Of a stretch of 64,000 nt of DNA, positions 8,907 through 17,164 are shown in pieces. A program made the translations under genes and the position numbers. This DNA is from UBA7803 sp040219935. GTDB lineage: Bacteria > Pseudomonadota > Gammaproteobacteria > Pseudomonadales > Azotimanducaceae. The stretch's first letter is position 1. The number at the start of each line of letters is the position of its first letter. The DNA is taken from NCBI GenBank assembly GCA_040219935.1, contig JAVJUA010000034.1, positions 158,800-222,799 on the forward strand. The letters run 5' to 3'. The notes beneath the pieces are model-generated. The model ran no database searches. It saw only the letters and a program-made list of their open reading frames with translations, and was not told where the DNA came from.

Positions 8907-9568
8907 CCATCGCCGTCGTCATCTTCGCGTCGCTGATTCTGGCCCTGGTGGGGTGGCTGTTCGCGCAGTCGCTGCACACCCGCCCGTGGGTGGCGCAGGG
9001 GCCTGCCTTCGACCTCACCAGCCCGTCCGCGCGTAGCCGCCAGCTATGGCGGGTCACCCTGATGGTGATCATGGCCGTGGTGGCGTCCGTGTTCGGGCTG
9101 TTCATGAGCGCCTACCTGATCCGCATGGACTACGGCGACTGGCGGCCGCTGCAGGATCCCGCGCTGCTCTGGGCCAACACCGGCGTGCTGGTGCTGTGCA
9201 GCGTGCTGCTGCAGCTCGCCTGGGGCGCGGCCCGCCGCGGTCAGGACGCGCTGCTCAAGCTCACGTGGCTCGGCGGGGGCGCCATGAGCCTGGTGTTCAT
9301 CGGCGGTCAGTACGTGGTCTGGCGGCAGCTCAATGCCGCTGGGTTCTACCTGGATCACAACCCGGCGAGCGCGTTCTTCTTCGTGCTGACCGGGCTGCAC
9401 GTGCTGCACCTGCTGGGTGGCCTGGTGGCCTGGGGCCGCACGACCATCCGGATGGGCGCCGGCGGGGCCAGCGCCGGCGTGCGTCTGGGCATCGAGCTGT
9501 GCGCGCTGTACTGGCACTTCCTGCTGGCGGTCTGGGTGGTGCTGTTCGCGTTGCTGTCGACAACCTGA
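8903..9568 (+). CDS. Cytochrome c oxidase subunit III-like protein (first copy)
   Basis: A 221-residue membrane protein with about five to six hydrophobic helices, starting at a GTG that overlaps the ctaD stop. The C-terminal half has subunit III features: FYLDHNPASAFFFVLTGLHVLHLLGG and ELCALYWHFLLAVWVVLFALL. The N-terminal half is more divergent than in the next gene. Two subunit III homologues in one operon suggest either a III/III' pair or that this one is an accessory paralogue. Product class is secure; division of labour is not. Confidence 0.8.
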   Translation: MTIAVVIFASLILALVGWLFAQSLHTRPWVAQGPAFDLTSPSARSRQLWRVTLMVIMAVVASVFGLFMSAYLIRMDYGDWRPLQDPALLWANTGVLVLCSVLLQLAWGAARRGQDALLKLTWLGGGAMSLVFIGGQYVVWRQLNAAGFYLDHNPASAFFFVLTGLHVLHLLGGLVAWGRTTIRMGAGGASAGVRLGIELCALYWHFLLAVWVVLFALLSTT

Positions 9569-9588
9569 GGGGCGAGGAGGAGCGGATC

Positions 9589-10299
9589 ATGGCGGAAGCG
9601 CTGCCGGGCATACCTGGCCAGACGCCGGGCGTCACAGGGCTGGTGTCGGATTGGGCGTCCGATCAGCGGGCGTTCAAGCGGGTGCCCTGGGGCAAGGCGA
9701 TGATGTGGATCTTCCTGCTCTCGGACACCTTCATCTTCGCCTGCTTTCTGGTCTCGTACATGACGGTGCGCATGTCGGCCGTGGATACCTGGCCGGAGCC
9801 CAACATCGTATTCGGGCTGCACATGTTCGGCTACGACGTGCCGCTGCTGCTGATCGCCATCATGACGTTCATCCTGATCACCTCCAGCGGCACCATGGCC
9901 ATGGCGGTGAAGTTCGGCTACGAAAAAAACAAGACCATGACGTTCTGGCTGATCATCGCGACCGCCTTCTTCGGCGCCAGCTTCGTCGGCATGCAGGCCT
10001 TCGAGTGGACCAAGCTGATCTCGGAGGGGGTGCGGCCCTGGGGTAATCCCTGGGGGGCCGCCCAGTTCGGCGCCACCTTCTTCATGATCACGGGTTTTCA
10101 CGGCACCCACGTCACCATCGGCGTGATCTTCCTCTTGATCATCGCCTTCAAGGTGCGGCGCGGCGACCTGGACCACGAGCGGCCGGGCTTTCTCACCGGC
10201 CGCAAGGGACGCTACGAGATCGTCGAGACCCTGGGCCTGTACTGGCACTTCGTCGACCTGGTGTGGGTGTTCATCTTCGCGTTTTTCTATCTCTGGTAG
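9589..10299 (+). CDS. Cytochrome c oxidase subunit III (second copy)
   Basis: A 236-residue membrane protein of the CoxC/CyoC family. The start at ATG 9589 is supported by GAGGAGGAGCGG just upstream. Helices carry typical subunit III signatures: WGKAMMWIFLLSDTFIFACF near the N-terminus, FFMITGFHGTHVTIGV and ETLGLYWHFVDLVWVFIFAFFYLW at the end. Subunit III stabilises the D-channel side of subunit I. It sits between the first subunit III-like gene (20 bp) and subunit IV (9 bp). Confidence 0.93.
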   Translation: MAEALPGIPGQTPGVTGLVSDWASDQRAFKRVPWGKAMMWIFLLSDTFIFACFLVSYMTVRMSAVDTWPEPNIVFGLHMFGYDVPLLLIAIMTFILITSSGTMAMAVKFGYEKNKTMTFWLIIATAFFGASFVGMQAFEWTKLISEGVRPWGNPWGAAQFGATFFMITGFHGTHVTIGVIFLLIIAFKVRRGDLDHERPGFLTGRKGRYEIVETLGLYWHFVDLVWVFIFAFFYLW

Positions 10300-10308
10300 G
10301 AGGCCGCT

Positions 10309-10656
10309 ATGTCGGGCAATTCGGGTCACGTGGAAGGCCAGCAGCATCCCATCTCGATCTACTTCTGGATCTGGGGGCTGCTGTTCGTGCTGAGCGCGCT
10401 GTCGTACATGGTGGACATCCTGGAGTTCCAGGGCCTGCTGCGCTGGTCGCTGATCATCACCTTCATGCTGCTCAAGGCGGGCCTGATCGTGGCGGTGTTC
10501 ATGCACATGATGTGGGAGCGCATGGCCATCATCTGCGCCATCCTGGTGCCCCCGGGCGTGATCCTGATTCTGATCGCGCTGATGGCGCTGGAAGCCGACT
10601 ACACGTTCTTCACCCGGCTGCTGTACTTCCACAACCCGGCGACCGTGCCTGAGTAG
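10309..10656 (+). CDS. Cytochrome c oxidase subunit IV (CtaF/CyoD-like)
   Basis: A 115-residue protein with three transmembrane helices, matching the small prokaryotic subunit IV family: WIWGLLFVLSALSYMVD, IITFMLLKAGLIVAVFMHMMWE (the conserved KxxLIVxxFMHM element) and the last helix ending in ALMALEADYTFF. It closes the oxidase operon, 9 bp after subunit III. The bacterial homologue assists assembly or stability of the complex. Confidence 0.9.
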   Translation: MSGNSGHVEGQQHPISIYFWIWGLLFVLSALSYMVDILEFQGLLRWSLIITFMLLKAGLIVAVFMHMMWERMAIICAILVPPGVILILIALMALEADYTFFTRLLYFHNPATVPE

Positions 10657-10670
10657 CCTAGGTTAGGATC

Positions 10671-10730
10671 GAGATCAGGGTCATGGCGGGTGGTCGGACT
10701 GAGATCACGGTCATGGCCGGCGGATCGCGC
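10671..10730. repeat. Imperfect 30-bp tandem duplication
   Basis: Two head-to-tail 30-bp units start at 10671 and 10701; both contain GAGATCA(G/C)GGTCATGG(C)(G/C)GG followed by a GG-rich end. Similarity falls off in the last third. It lies directly after the last oxidase gene. Confidence 0.7.
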
Positions 10731-10737
10731 GCCGGGT

Positions 10738-10814
10738 AACACCTGCTGGCCAGCGGGCGTCAGCGTTTTAGCGGCGGCGGAATACTGCGGGGCCTGAACA
10801 GGCCAGCAGGTGTT
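10738..10814. repeat. Inverted repeat, 14-bp perfect arms, 49-bp loop
   Basis: Left arm AACACCTGCTGGCC (10738-10751) is the exact reverse complement of GGCCAGCAGGTGTT (10801-10814). Pairing extends a few bases outward with one mismatch. The loop is too long for a simple Rho-independent terminator and no T-run follows. Its arm-loop size matches the neighbouring inverted repeat, suggesting a related type of small palindromic element. Confidence 0.85.
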
Positions 10815-10982
10815 CCCCGGCACACGCCCGCCCCCCCAACCCCCTGCTCTCGTCCTGGGTTGCGGGTTGGCGCCGCGAGCTGAACGAACGCGCAGAGCCG
10901 AGTCGCGCGGCCGTGAGCCATGGCGCCTGAAGTTGCACTCTTAACCGTGTCATGCAGATTGTGGGGTGGTGTGGGGGCGTGG

Positions 10983-11070
10983 CCGGACAGGCCTTTTCGC
11001 GCGTTAAGCCCCGCATCTCATCGCAGAGCCCCACCACAATGACGGCCGCTGCGCGAAAAGGCCTGTCCGG
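10983..11070. repeat. Inverted repeat, 20-bp perfect arms, 48-bp loop
   Basis: Left arm CCGGACAGGCCTTTTCGCGC (10983-11002) pairs perfectly with 11051-11070. A shorter GTGGGG/CCCCAC complementarity lies near or inside it. No transposase or flanking target duplication was recognised. A 20-bp perfect inverted repeat is very unlikely by chance, so this is probably a MITE-like or REP-like element, or a large intergenic cruciform. Confidence 0.85.
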
Positions 11071-11110
11071 CAGGCGCCCCTCAACCAACACTCCACAAAT
11101 CTGCCCCCCG

Positions 11111-11680
11111 CTACGGCAGCGTCTGCGTGAACAGCCTCTTGAGCCTTCCCTGCCAGGCGACGATCCAGTGGGGCGTCGAGCGTCCCGTGCCCGCGATGCG
11201 CGCGTTCGGGTGCTTCTGGACGATGCGCTCGAGCACGTCCTCCTGGTCTTCGGTCAGGTCGACGAAGAACAGGTGCTTGCCGGCTTCGAGCTCCTCCTTG
11301 AAGCGCTTGAAGTTGGTGTTGAAGGTCTGGATGCCGATGAAGCCACCTTCCCAGGTAAAGAAGCCGAGCAGGATGATGGCGAGGAAGATGAACGGTATCC
11401 ATCCGGCCGGGCTCTGGTGCCACTCCCCCAGATAGGTGGCGACCAGCACCAGCGCGGCCGCTGCCACGCCAACGGCCAGGCCGTACTCGCCGGAGTGGAT
11501 GACGTCCCGCTTCATCAGCGACTGCACGTCGTGCAGGTGCTCGTGGGTCTCCACGGCGGTGTCGTCGAGACTCAGCACGTGAATCTGCGGTGTGGCGATA
11601 CCGGCCTTCTCCAGCTCCTCCTCGAACGACTCGAGATCGTCCAGGTCGTCGCTGACGAAAAAGTGGCGCTTCATCCTCAT
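11111..11680 (-). CDS. Two-TM membrane protein of unknown function
   Basis: A 189-residue protein I cannot assign firmly. The N-terminal ~60 residues look like a soluble alpha/beta domain beginning RHFFVSDDLDDLESFEEELEKAGI. Two adjacent transmembrane helices follow (~70-85, GLAVGVAAAALVLVATYLG; ~93-112, PFIFLAIILLGFFTWEGG), then a second soluble domain (~115-189) with HLFFVDLTEDQEDVLERIV. The two soluble halves resemble each other slightly (FFVxDL), perhaps a duplicated ferredoxin-like fold. It overlaps no gene; cyoE lies 67 bp upstream on the same strand, so the two may be co-transcribed. An alternative start is ATG 11674. Confidence 0.6.
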   Translation of the reverse strand: MRMKRHFFVSDDLDDLESFEEELEKAGIATPQIHVLSLDDTAVETHEHLHDVQSLMKRDVIHSGEYGLAVGVAAAALVLVATYLGEWHQSPAGWIPFIFLAIILLGFFTWEGGFIGIQTFNTNFKRFKEELEAGKHLFFVDLTEDQEDVLERIVQKHPNARIAGTGRSTPHWIVAWQGRLKRLFTQTLP

Positions 11681-11747
11681 CTTTCCTCTCCCTAGCCCGA
11701 AGGCGTCATGTTGTCGGCGTCGCTGCAGATCGTGCTGCGGCGGCGCC

Positions 11748-12665
11748 TCACACCCTCCCGAATGCGTAGTGATCTACCAGCAGCGCGGCGAACAGGGCGC
11801 CCAGGTAGACGATCGAAAAGCGGAACGTGGCCATGGCCGCGCCGGGCCGCTGCCGGTAGAGGGCCCAGGCGTGGCGCAGAAACATGCTCCCCAGCAGCAG
11901 CGCGGCTGCCGCATACAGGGGGCCCGTCATGCCGAGCGCCCACGGCAGCAGGCTGCAGACGGTGAGCGCGACCGTGTAGATCACGATCTGGGTGCGGGTG
12001 TGGGCCTCGCCGTGGGTGACCGGCAACATGGGCACGCCGGCTTTCGCGTACTCGTCCAGGCGGTCCAGGGCCAGCGCCCAGAAATGCGGCGGGGTCCAGA
12101 GAAAGATGATCAGCACCAGCAGCACCGGCTCCAGGGCCAGCGTGCCGGTCACTGCGGTCCATCCGAACAGCGGCGGTGCCGCCCCGAACAGGCCGCCGAT
12201 GACGATGTTCTGCGGGGTCAGGCGCTTCAGATACAGCGTGTAGATGATGCCGTACCCGGCCCAGGACACCAGGTTCAGCCACGCCGTGATCGGGTTGACG
12301 GCGAAGGTGAGCAGCGTCATGCCGGCAAGCGCCAGCGCGGCCGAGAACAGCATGGCGCGGGGCATGGGCACCAGCCCGCGCACCATGGGCCGCTCCCGGG
12401 TGCGGCCCATGTGGGCATCGATGTGGGCGTCGGCAACATGGTTGAGAACGGCCGCCGAACCCGCCATCAGCGCAATGCCGAGCATGGCGGCCGCCACCAG
12501 GGGCAGCGGGGGCAGACCGAGCGAGGCCGGGACGGCGAGAAAGGTGCCGACCAGGGCGGTGATCAGCATCAGCGCCACGACCCGGGGCTTGCACATCTCC
12601 AGGTAGTCGCGCCAGGAGGCGGCGACCATATCGACGTGGCCGTGGCCGACGTGTCCGTGCTCCAT
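11748..12665 (-). CDS. cyoE: Protoheme IX farnesyltransferase (heme O synthase)
   Basis: A 305-residue UbiA-superfamily membrane prenyltransferase that adds a farnesyl group to heme b to make heme O. Visible signatures: CKPRVVALMLITALVGTFLA in helix 1, the Asp-rich NHVADAHIDAHMGRTRERPM, YTLYLKRLTPQNIVIGGLFGAAPPL, and the second Asp motif DRLDEYAKAGVPMLPV. The ATG at 12665 is preferred because a GGGGGACAGGGG purine run precedes it and a His-rich MEHGHVGHGH leader follows; an in-frame ATG at 12746 would add 27 residues. Its location beside the oxidase operon fits supplying that enzyme. No heme A synthase (CtaA) is in the window. Confidence 0.95.
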   Translation of the reverse strand: MEHGHVGHGHVDMVAASWRDYLEMCKPRVVALMLITALVGTFLAVPASLGLPPLPLVAAAMLGIALMAGSAAVLNHVADAHIDAHMGRTRERPMVRGLVPMPRAMLFSAALALAGMTLLTFAVNPITAWLNLVSWAGYGIIYTLYLKRLTPQNIVIGGLFGAAPPLFGWTAVTGTLALEPVLLVLIIFLWTPPHFWALALDRLDEYAKAGVPMLPVTHGEAHTRTQIVIYTVALTVCSLLPWALGMTGPLYAAAALLLGSMFLRHAWALYRQRPGAAMATFRFSIVYLGALFAALLVDHYAFGRV

Positions 12666-12879
12666 GTCCCCTGTCCCCCGCGGGTTCCCGGACAGCGCGC
12701 CCACCAAGACCCGACCCCCTCGCCGGGCCACAGCGCGCAGTCGCATTCAGCGCCTTCATTCTGCGCCGGACCCGGTCGGATGACAAACCAGCCTCCCAAC
12801 GTTTCGGGAATATACGGGCGAGCCAAAACAACGAAAAGGAATTAAGCTCCCATCGGAGCCAGGGCAAGGGGAGGGCGCC

Positions 12880-14454
12880 GTGTCACTGATCGCGTGGTCG
12901 TGGCTGTTTCTGGTGGTGTACGTTGCGCTGATGGTGGGCATCGGCGTGTACGCGCAGCGGCGCATCCGCCATGCCGACGACTTCGCCACCGCGCGTGGAT
13001 CGTACGGCGCCCTGTTCCTGGCGCTGGCGTTCGCGTCGTCCACGGCCAGCGGCGCCACCTTTCTCGGCAGCCCGGCGCTGTCCTATGAGTGGGGGCTGGC
13101 TGCCCAGTGGGGCAACTTCCTGTATCCCATGGGGCTGTATTTCGGCGTGCTGATCTGCATGCGCCTGATCGCCACCTCCGGGCACCACTTCGGCAACCGC
13201 TCCATTCCCGAGTATCTGGGCGATCGCTACCAGTCCGAGGGCATCCGCGTGCTGGTGACGCTGATGTCCCTGGTGCTGATGTTCTATCTGGCGGGGCAGC
13301 TCGTCTCCGGGCTGGTGATGTTCGAGATGATGCTGGGCCTGCCCAAGTCCTGGGCGCTGGTCATCACCGTCACGGTGCTGCTGGTCTACGTGGTGCTGGG
13401 CGGTGCCCATGCCGACATCCTCACCGATGGTGTGCAGGGCTTCATGATGCTGGCCCTCGCGGTGCTGGTGATCGTTCTGGTGCTGGTGGGCTACGGCATC
13501 GACGGCGGCTTCCCCGGCGTGGTGACCAACCTCGCGGCCCAGGACGAGAACCTGGTGAAGCCGCTGAACCCGGCGACGCCGCTGTATCACTCCTGGTGGT
13601 CGCTGGTGGCCATCGTGCTGGCGCACATGCCGCTCGGGCTGCTGCCCCATCTGGGCAACAAGCTGTGGGCGCTGAAGTCGTCCGGACGGCAGCTACAGTT
13701 CGTGCGTCTCGCCTTCGCCTTCGGCCTGACGCTCGGCATGCTCGGCCTCGGCGGCCTGCTGTCTCGCGCCCTGCTCGGTGACGCGCTGTTCGAACCGGGC
13801 GCCAACCCCAACAGCGCGCTGCCGGCCCTGTTCATCGACCTGTTTCCGACCTGGCTCGCGGCCCTGATCGGCATCGGCGTGCTGTCTGCGGTGATGAGCA
13901 CGGCAGATGGGCTGGTGGTGTCGTCGTCGCAGATCGTCGCCAACGACCTGTACCGACGCACCCTGGCACCGCGCCTGCACCCGAACCTCGACCCGGAGGT
14001 GCTGGACCGCCGGGTGCTGTGGCTGAGCCGGGTGTCCACCGTCGTGGTGCTGCTGCTGGCCATGGTCATGGCGTGGGCGCTGATGGACGTGAACATCGCC
14101 CTCATCGTCTGGATCGGCAACGGCGGCATGATGGCCGCGTTTGCCGGTCCGCTGGTGGTGGGTGCGCTGTGGCGCGGGGTTACGGCGGCCGGCGCCTATG
14201 CGGGGCTGGTCGGCGGGTTCGGCACGTTTCTGGTGCTGCACACGGGGCAGATCGATCCCGCCTGGTTCCCGCCGGACTCGACGTTGGCAGCGGTCGCGCT
14301 GTGGCTGCAGCGTGAGGCGCCGAACCCATACTCCTGCGCGGCCATGGGCGAGCTGGTGTCCGTGGCGCTGACGTGGGCCGTGTCCAGGCGCACGCGGGCG
14401 CTGCCGGCCGCCCACATCGAGGCCTTGTTCGGATCAGGCGCGCGGCGCATGTAG
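12880..14454 (+). CDS. Sodium:solute symporter (SSS family)
   Basis: A 524-residue inner-membrane carrier with about 13 helices, starting at GTG after an AGGGCAAGGGGAGGG ribosome site. Family signatures include YAQRRIRHADDFATARGS near the N-terminus, ASSTASGATFLGSPALSYEWG, the GGAHADILTDGVQGFMM segment, and LSAVMSTADGLVVSSSQIVANDLYRR, the conserved SSS helix-8 Na+-site region with Ser/Thr residues. The substrate is not predictable. It is transcribed divergently from cyoE, and its last 21 bp overlap the 3' end of the convergent histidine kinase gene. Confidence 0.9.
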   Translation: MSLIAWSWLFLVVYVALMVGIGVYAQRRIRHADDFATARGSYGALFLALAFASSTASGATFLGSPALSYEWGLAAQWGNFLYPMGLYFGVLICMRLIATSGHHFGNRSIPEYLGDRYQSEGIRVLVTLMSLVLMFYLAGQLVSGLVMFEMMLGLPKSWALVITVTVLLVYVVLGGAHADILTDGVQGFMMLALAVLVIVLVLVGYGIDGGFPGVVTNLAAQDENLVKPLNPATPLYHSWWSLVAIVLAHMPLGLLPHLGNKLWALKSSGRQLQFVRLAFAFGLTLGMLGLGGLLSRALLGDALFEPGANPNSALPALFIDLFPTWLAALIGIGVLSAVMSTADGLVVSSSQIVANDLYRRTLAPRLHPNLDPEVLDRRVLWLSRVSTVVVLLLAMVMAWALMDVNIALIVWIGNGGMMAAFAGPLVVGALWRGVTAAGAYAGLVGGFGTFLVLHTGQIDPAWFPPDSTLAAVALWLQREAPNPYSCAAMGELVSVALTWAVSRRTRALPAAHIEALFGSGARRM

Positions 14455-17088
14455 CGCCCGGTGCAGCTTGTCCGCCAGCTCCGCCAGGCGATAGGGCTTG
14501 TTCAGCAGCGCCACCCCGGGGTCGAGCCGGCCATGGTGGACGATCGCGTTCTCCGTGTAGCCGGAGGTGTACAGCACCGGCAGGTCCGGGCGTATGGCCC
14601 GAGCCGCTTCCGCCAGCCTGCGCCCGTCCATGCCACCCGGCATCACCACGTCCGTGAACAGCAGCGCCACGTCGTCGTGGCGCTGCAGCAGCGCCAGAGC
14701 CTGCTCGGCGTCCGCCGCGCTCACCACCCGGTAGCCCAGGGCCTGAACCTGCTGGACGACGAAGTTGCGCACCAGCGCGTCGTCTTCCACCACCAGCACC
14801 AGCTCCCCGGCACCGCGCGCGTTGTCGGTGCGTGGCGGCGCAGGGGCCTCGGCCCCGGCCTCCCAGGTACGCGGCAGGTACAGCCGCACGGTGGTGCCTT
14901 CGCCGGGCTCGGAGTACAGCTTGATGTGACCGCGCGACTGCTTTATGAAGCCGTAGACCATGGACAGGCCGAGGCCGCTGCCCTGACCCGGGGGCTTGGT
15001 GGTGAAGAACGGTTCGAAGACGCGCTCGACCAGTTGCGGCGGCATGCCCTTGCCGGAATCGCTCACCGCCACCATGACGTAGTGCCCGGGCGTCACATCG
15101 AGGTTCTCGGCGGCATAGGCGTCGTCCAGGTGGATGTTGGCGGTCTCCAGCGTCAGCCGGCCACCGTCCGGCATGGCGTCCCGGGCGTTGAGACAGAGGT
15201 TGAGTACGGCGCTTTCGAGCTGCGCCGGATCGACCATGGCCCGCCACAGGCCGCCGGCGCGCACGGTTTCGATCTCGATACGCTCACCGAGGCTGCGCCG
15301 TAGCAGCTGGTCCATCCCGGCCAGCAGGTCGGCGACCTCGGTGGGCTGCGGCGCCAGCGGCTGCTTGCGGGCGTAGGCCAGCAGTCGCTGGGTGAGGTCG
15401 GCGCCCCGCCGGGCCGCCTGCCGGGAGGTTTCGGCGAGCCCGCGCAGCCGCTGGTCGTCGCCGACGGCGTCGATCAGCAGATCGGCGTTGCCGATGATGA
15501 CGGTCAGCAGGTTGTTGAAGTCGTGGGCAATGCCGCCGGTGAGCTGACCGACCGCCTCCAGCCGCTGCGACTGATGCAGCATCGATTCCAGCCGCTTGCG
15601 GTCGGAAATGTCCTGCATGGCGCCCTGCACGCGGATGATCCTGTCCTCGGCATCCCGCTCGCAGTGGCCGATGACGCGCAGCCAGCGCTGCCGGCCCGTA
15701 GCGGTGACGATCTGCACCTCCTCGTCGTAAGGGGTGCCGTCGCGCACGCAGGCCTCGAAGCGACGTTGAATGCGCTCGCGGTGCTCCGGCACGCAGGCGC
15801 TCATCCCGTACTCCAGCGTGGGCTCGAAGCCGTCGGTAAGTTCGTGGATGCGACTCACCTCCGGCGACCAGGTGACCCGGCGGCTCGCCACCTCATAGCT
15901 CCAGCCCCCCAGGCCGGCCACCTCGCCAGCCATCTGCCGCAGAAAGCTGCGCTCCCGGGCTGCGCTCTGCGCCTGCTCCCGTTCCACCACCGTGGCGATC
16001 AGGTTGGCCAGGGTTTGCACGAAGCTCACGTCCTCCGGGGTGAAGGTGCGGCGACGGGTAGTGTGGATGCCGAGCACGCCCCAGGGCCGGCCGCCGGCCA
16101 TGATGATGGTGCTGATCCCGCTGACCACGCCGTGGTCGATCAGCAGCGCCGGTCCGGAGAAGCGGGACTCGGTGCGCAGGTCGGCCACCACCACCGGCGA
16201 ATCCTGGAGCAGGGTGAATCCGGCCTGGGAATCGGCGCCTGCCGGCACCTGGGCGGTGCCCACCAGACCCGGGCGCCAGCCGATGCCGGCCACCAGCGCC
16301 AGCGCCTCGCCGCCGGGCAGCAACGCCAGCACCTTGGTGTACTCGACGTCGAGAATGCGGGCGGCCCGGGCCATGGCCTCGTCCATCAGCGCCTTCGGGC
16401 TGCTGCCGCGCAGGGCTGCGAGCCCGAGCTCGGAGATGGCCGTCTGCTGGCGGTTGCGCCGCTCCAGCTCCAGCTCGACGTGCTTGCGTTCGGTGACGTC
16501 CTGCACCGTGCCGAACTGGCGAGCCGGCCGCCCATCGCTGCCCGACTGCAACGTTCCGCGCACCTGCAGATAGCGCACGCTGCCGTCGGGTCGGACGATG
16601 CGGTACTCGACCTCGGTACGACCCTTGCCGGCCAGGGCGGTGGCTTGGGTCTCGGCCAGGCTCTCTCGGTCGTCGGCGTGCACCAGGGCGACGAACGCAT
16701 CCAGCGTGTGCTCGAACCGCGCCGGCTCGACGCCGAGGATGCGATAGACCTGGTCGGAGTACTGCATGGCACCGCTGCCGAGGTCGAGATCCCAGCTACC
16801 GATCCGGGCGACCGCCTGGGCTGCCGCGAGCTGGTCGCGGCTGTGGCGCAGGTCCTGCTGGGCGTCGACGGCGCGCGCGGCTTCCGCCTGCGCCTCGGTC
16901 AGATAGCGCCGGATCAGCAGGTAGATCAGCGTGGCCGTGATGCCGACGAAGCCCAGACCCTTGGTGATCTCGACGGCGGTGGACGGCTGGTAGGCATGCA
17001 GGGCAAGGTCCGAGGCGACGATGTAGGCGGCGCTGACGGCACCGTACGTCAGCGCAATGGTCAGTGCCCTTCGGTTCGGGTCGCGCAT
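14434..17088 (-). CDS. Hybrid sensor histidine kinase (PAS-GAF-PAS-HisKA-HATPase-REC)
   Basis: An 884-residue membrane-anchored hybrid kinase. Two N-terminal helices (~8-62) are followed by a short coiled coil, a PAS/PAC domain (~90-205, ending GTVQDVTERK), a GAF domain (~215-370, GVLGIHTTRRRTF), a second PAS/PAC (~385-500, GAMQDISDRKR), HisKA with phosphoacceptor GGIAHDFNNLL (His ~522), HATPase_c (~600-740; N box LNLCLNARDAM, G boxes SDSGKGMP and GSGLGLSMV) and a C-terminal receiver (~762-884; VEDD, acceptor Asp in LLFTDVVMPGG). No cognate output regulator is adjacent. The HDFNNLL type is common in kinases that only phosphorylate their own receiver or act in branched phosphorelays. Signal unknown. 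Confidence 0.93.
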   Translation of the reverse strand: MRDPNRRALTIALTYGAVSAAYIVASDLALHAYQPSTAVEITKGLGFVGITATLIYLLIRRYLTEAQAEAARAVDAQQDLRHSRDQLAAAQAVARIGSWDLDLGSGAMQYSDQVYRILGVEPARFEHTLDAFVALVHADDRESLAETQATALAGKGRTEVEYRIVRPDGSVRYLQVRGTLQSGSDGRPARQFGTVQDVTERKHVELELERRNRQQTAISELGLAALRGSSPKALMDEAMARAARILDVEYTKVLALLPGGEALALVAGIGWRPGLVGTAQVPAGADSQAGFTLLQDSPVVVADLRTESRFSGPALLIDHGVVSGISTIIMAGGRPWGVLGIHTTRRRTFTPEDVSFVQTLANLIATVVEREQAQSAARERSFLRQMAGEVAGLGGWSYEVASRRVTWSPEVSRIHELTDGFEPTLEYGMSACVPEHRERIQRRFEACVRDGTPYDEEVQIVTATGRQRWLRVIGHCERDAEDRIIRVQGAMQDISDRKRLESMLHQSQRLEAVGQLTGGIAHDFNNLLTVIIGNADLLIDAVGDDQRLRGLAETSRQAARRGADLTQRLLAYARKQPLAPQPTEVADLLAGMDQLLRRSLGERIEIETVRAGGLWRAMVDPAQLESAVLNLCLNARDAMPDGGRLTLETANIHLDDAYAAENLDVTPGHYVMVAVSDSGKGMPPQLVERVFEPFFTTKPPGQGSGLGLSMVYGFIKQSRGHIKLYSEPGEGTTVRLYLPRTWEAGAEAPAPPRTDNARGAGELVLVVEDDALVRNFVVQQVQALGYRVVSAADAEQALALLQRHDDVALLFTDVVMPGGMDGRRLAEAARAIRPDLPVLYTSGYTENAIVHHGRLDPGVALLNKPYRLAELADKLHRALHAPRA

Positions 17089-17164
17089 GGAGGCGGAAGC
17101 ATCGCAACTGCGGGTGCAGGCGTCAATTCGCCGCGAGCCGCCGCGCGTTCCAGGGCCCCTTGTC

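Larger units (their letters stand above)
10657..11110. other. 454-bp gene-free, repeat-rich gap between convergent genes
   Basis: No coding sequence is supported here. The open frames lack ribosome sites and family features. The region holds an imperfect 30-bp tandem duplication and two inverted repeats with similar architecture (14-bp and 20-bp arms, 49-bp and 48-bp loops), listed separately. It lies between the end of the oxidase operon and the end of the leftward two-TM protein gene, so long hairpins could act as bidirectional termination or as landing sites for small repeat elements. Confidence 0.6.

Noticed and set aside
10768..11091. Minus-strand frame of 107 codons in the repeat-rich gap
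   Set aside because: No ribosome site, spans an inverted repeat, and composition looks like translated repeat DNA.
12666..12746. Extended N-terminus for CyoE from ATG 12746
   Set aside because: Adds 27 residues unlike the family and bypasses a better-spaced purine-rich site before ATG 12665.
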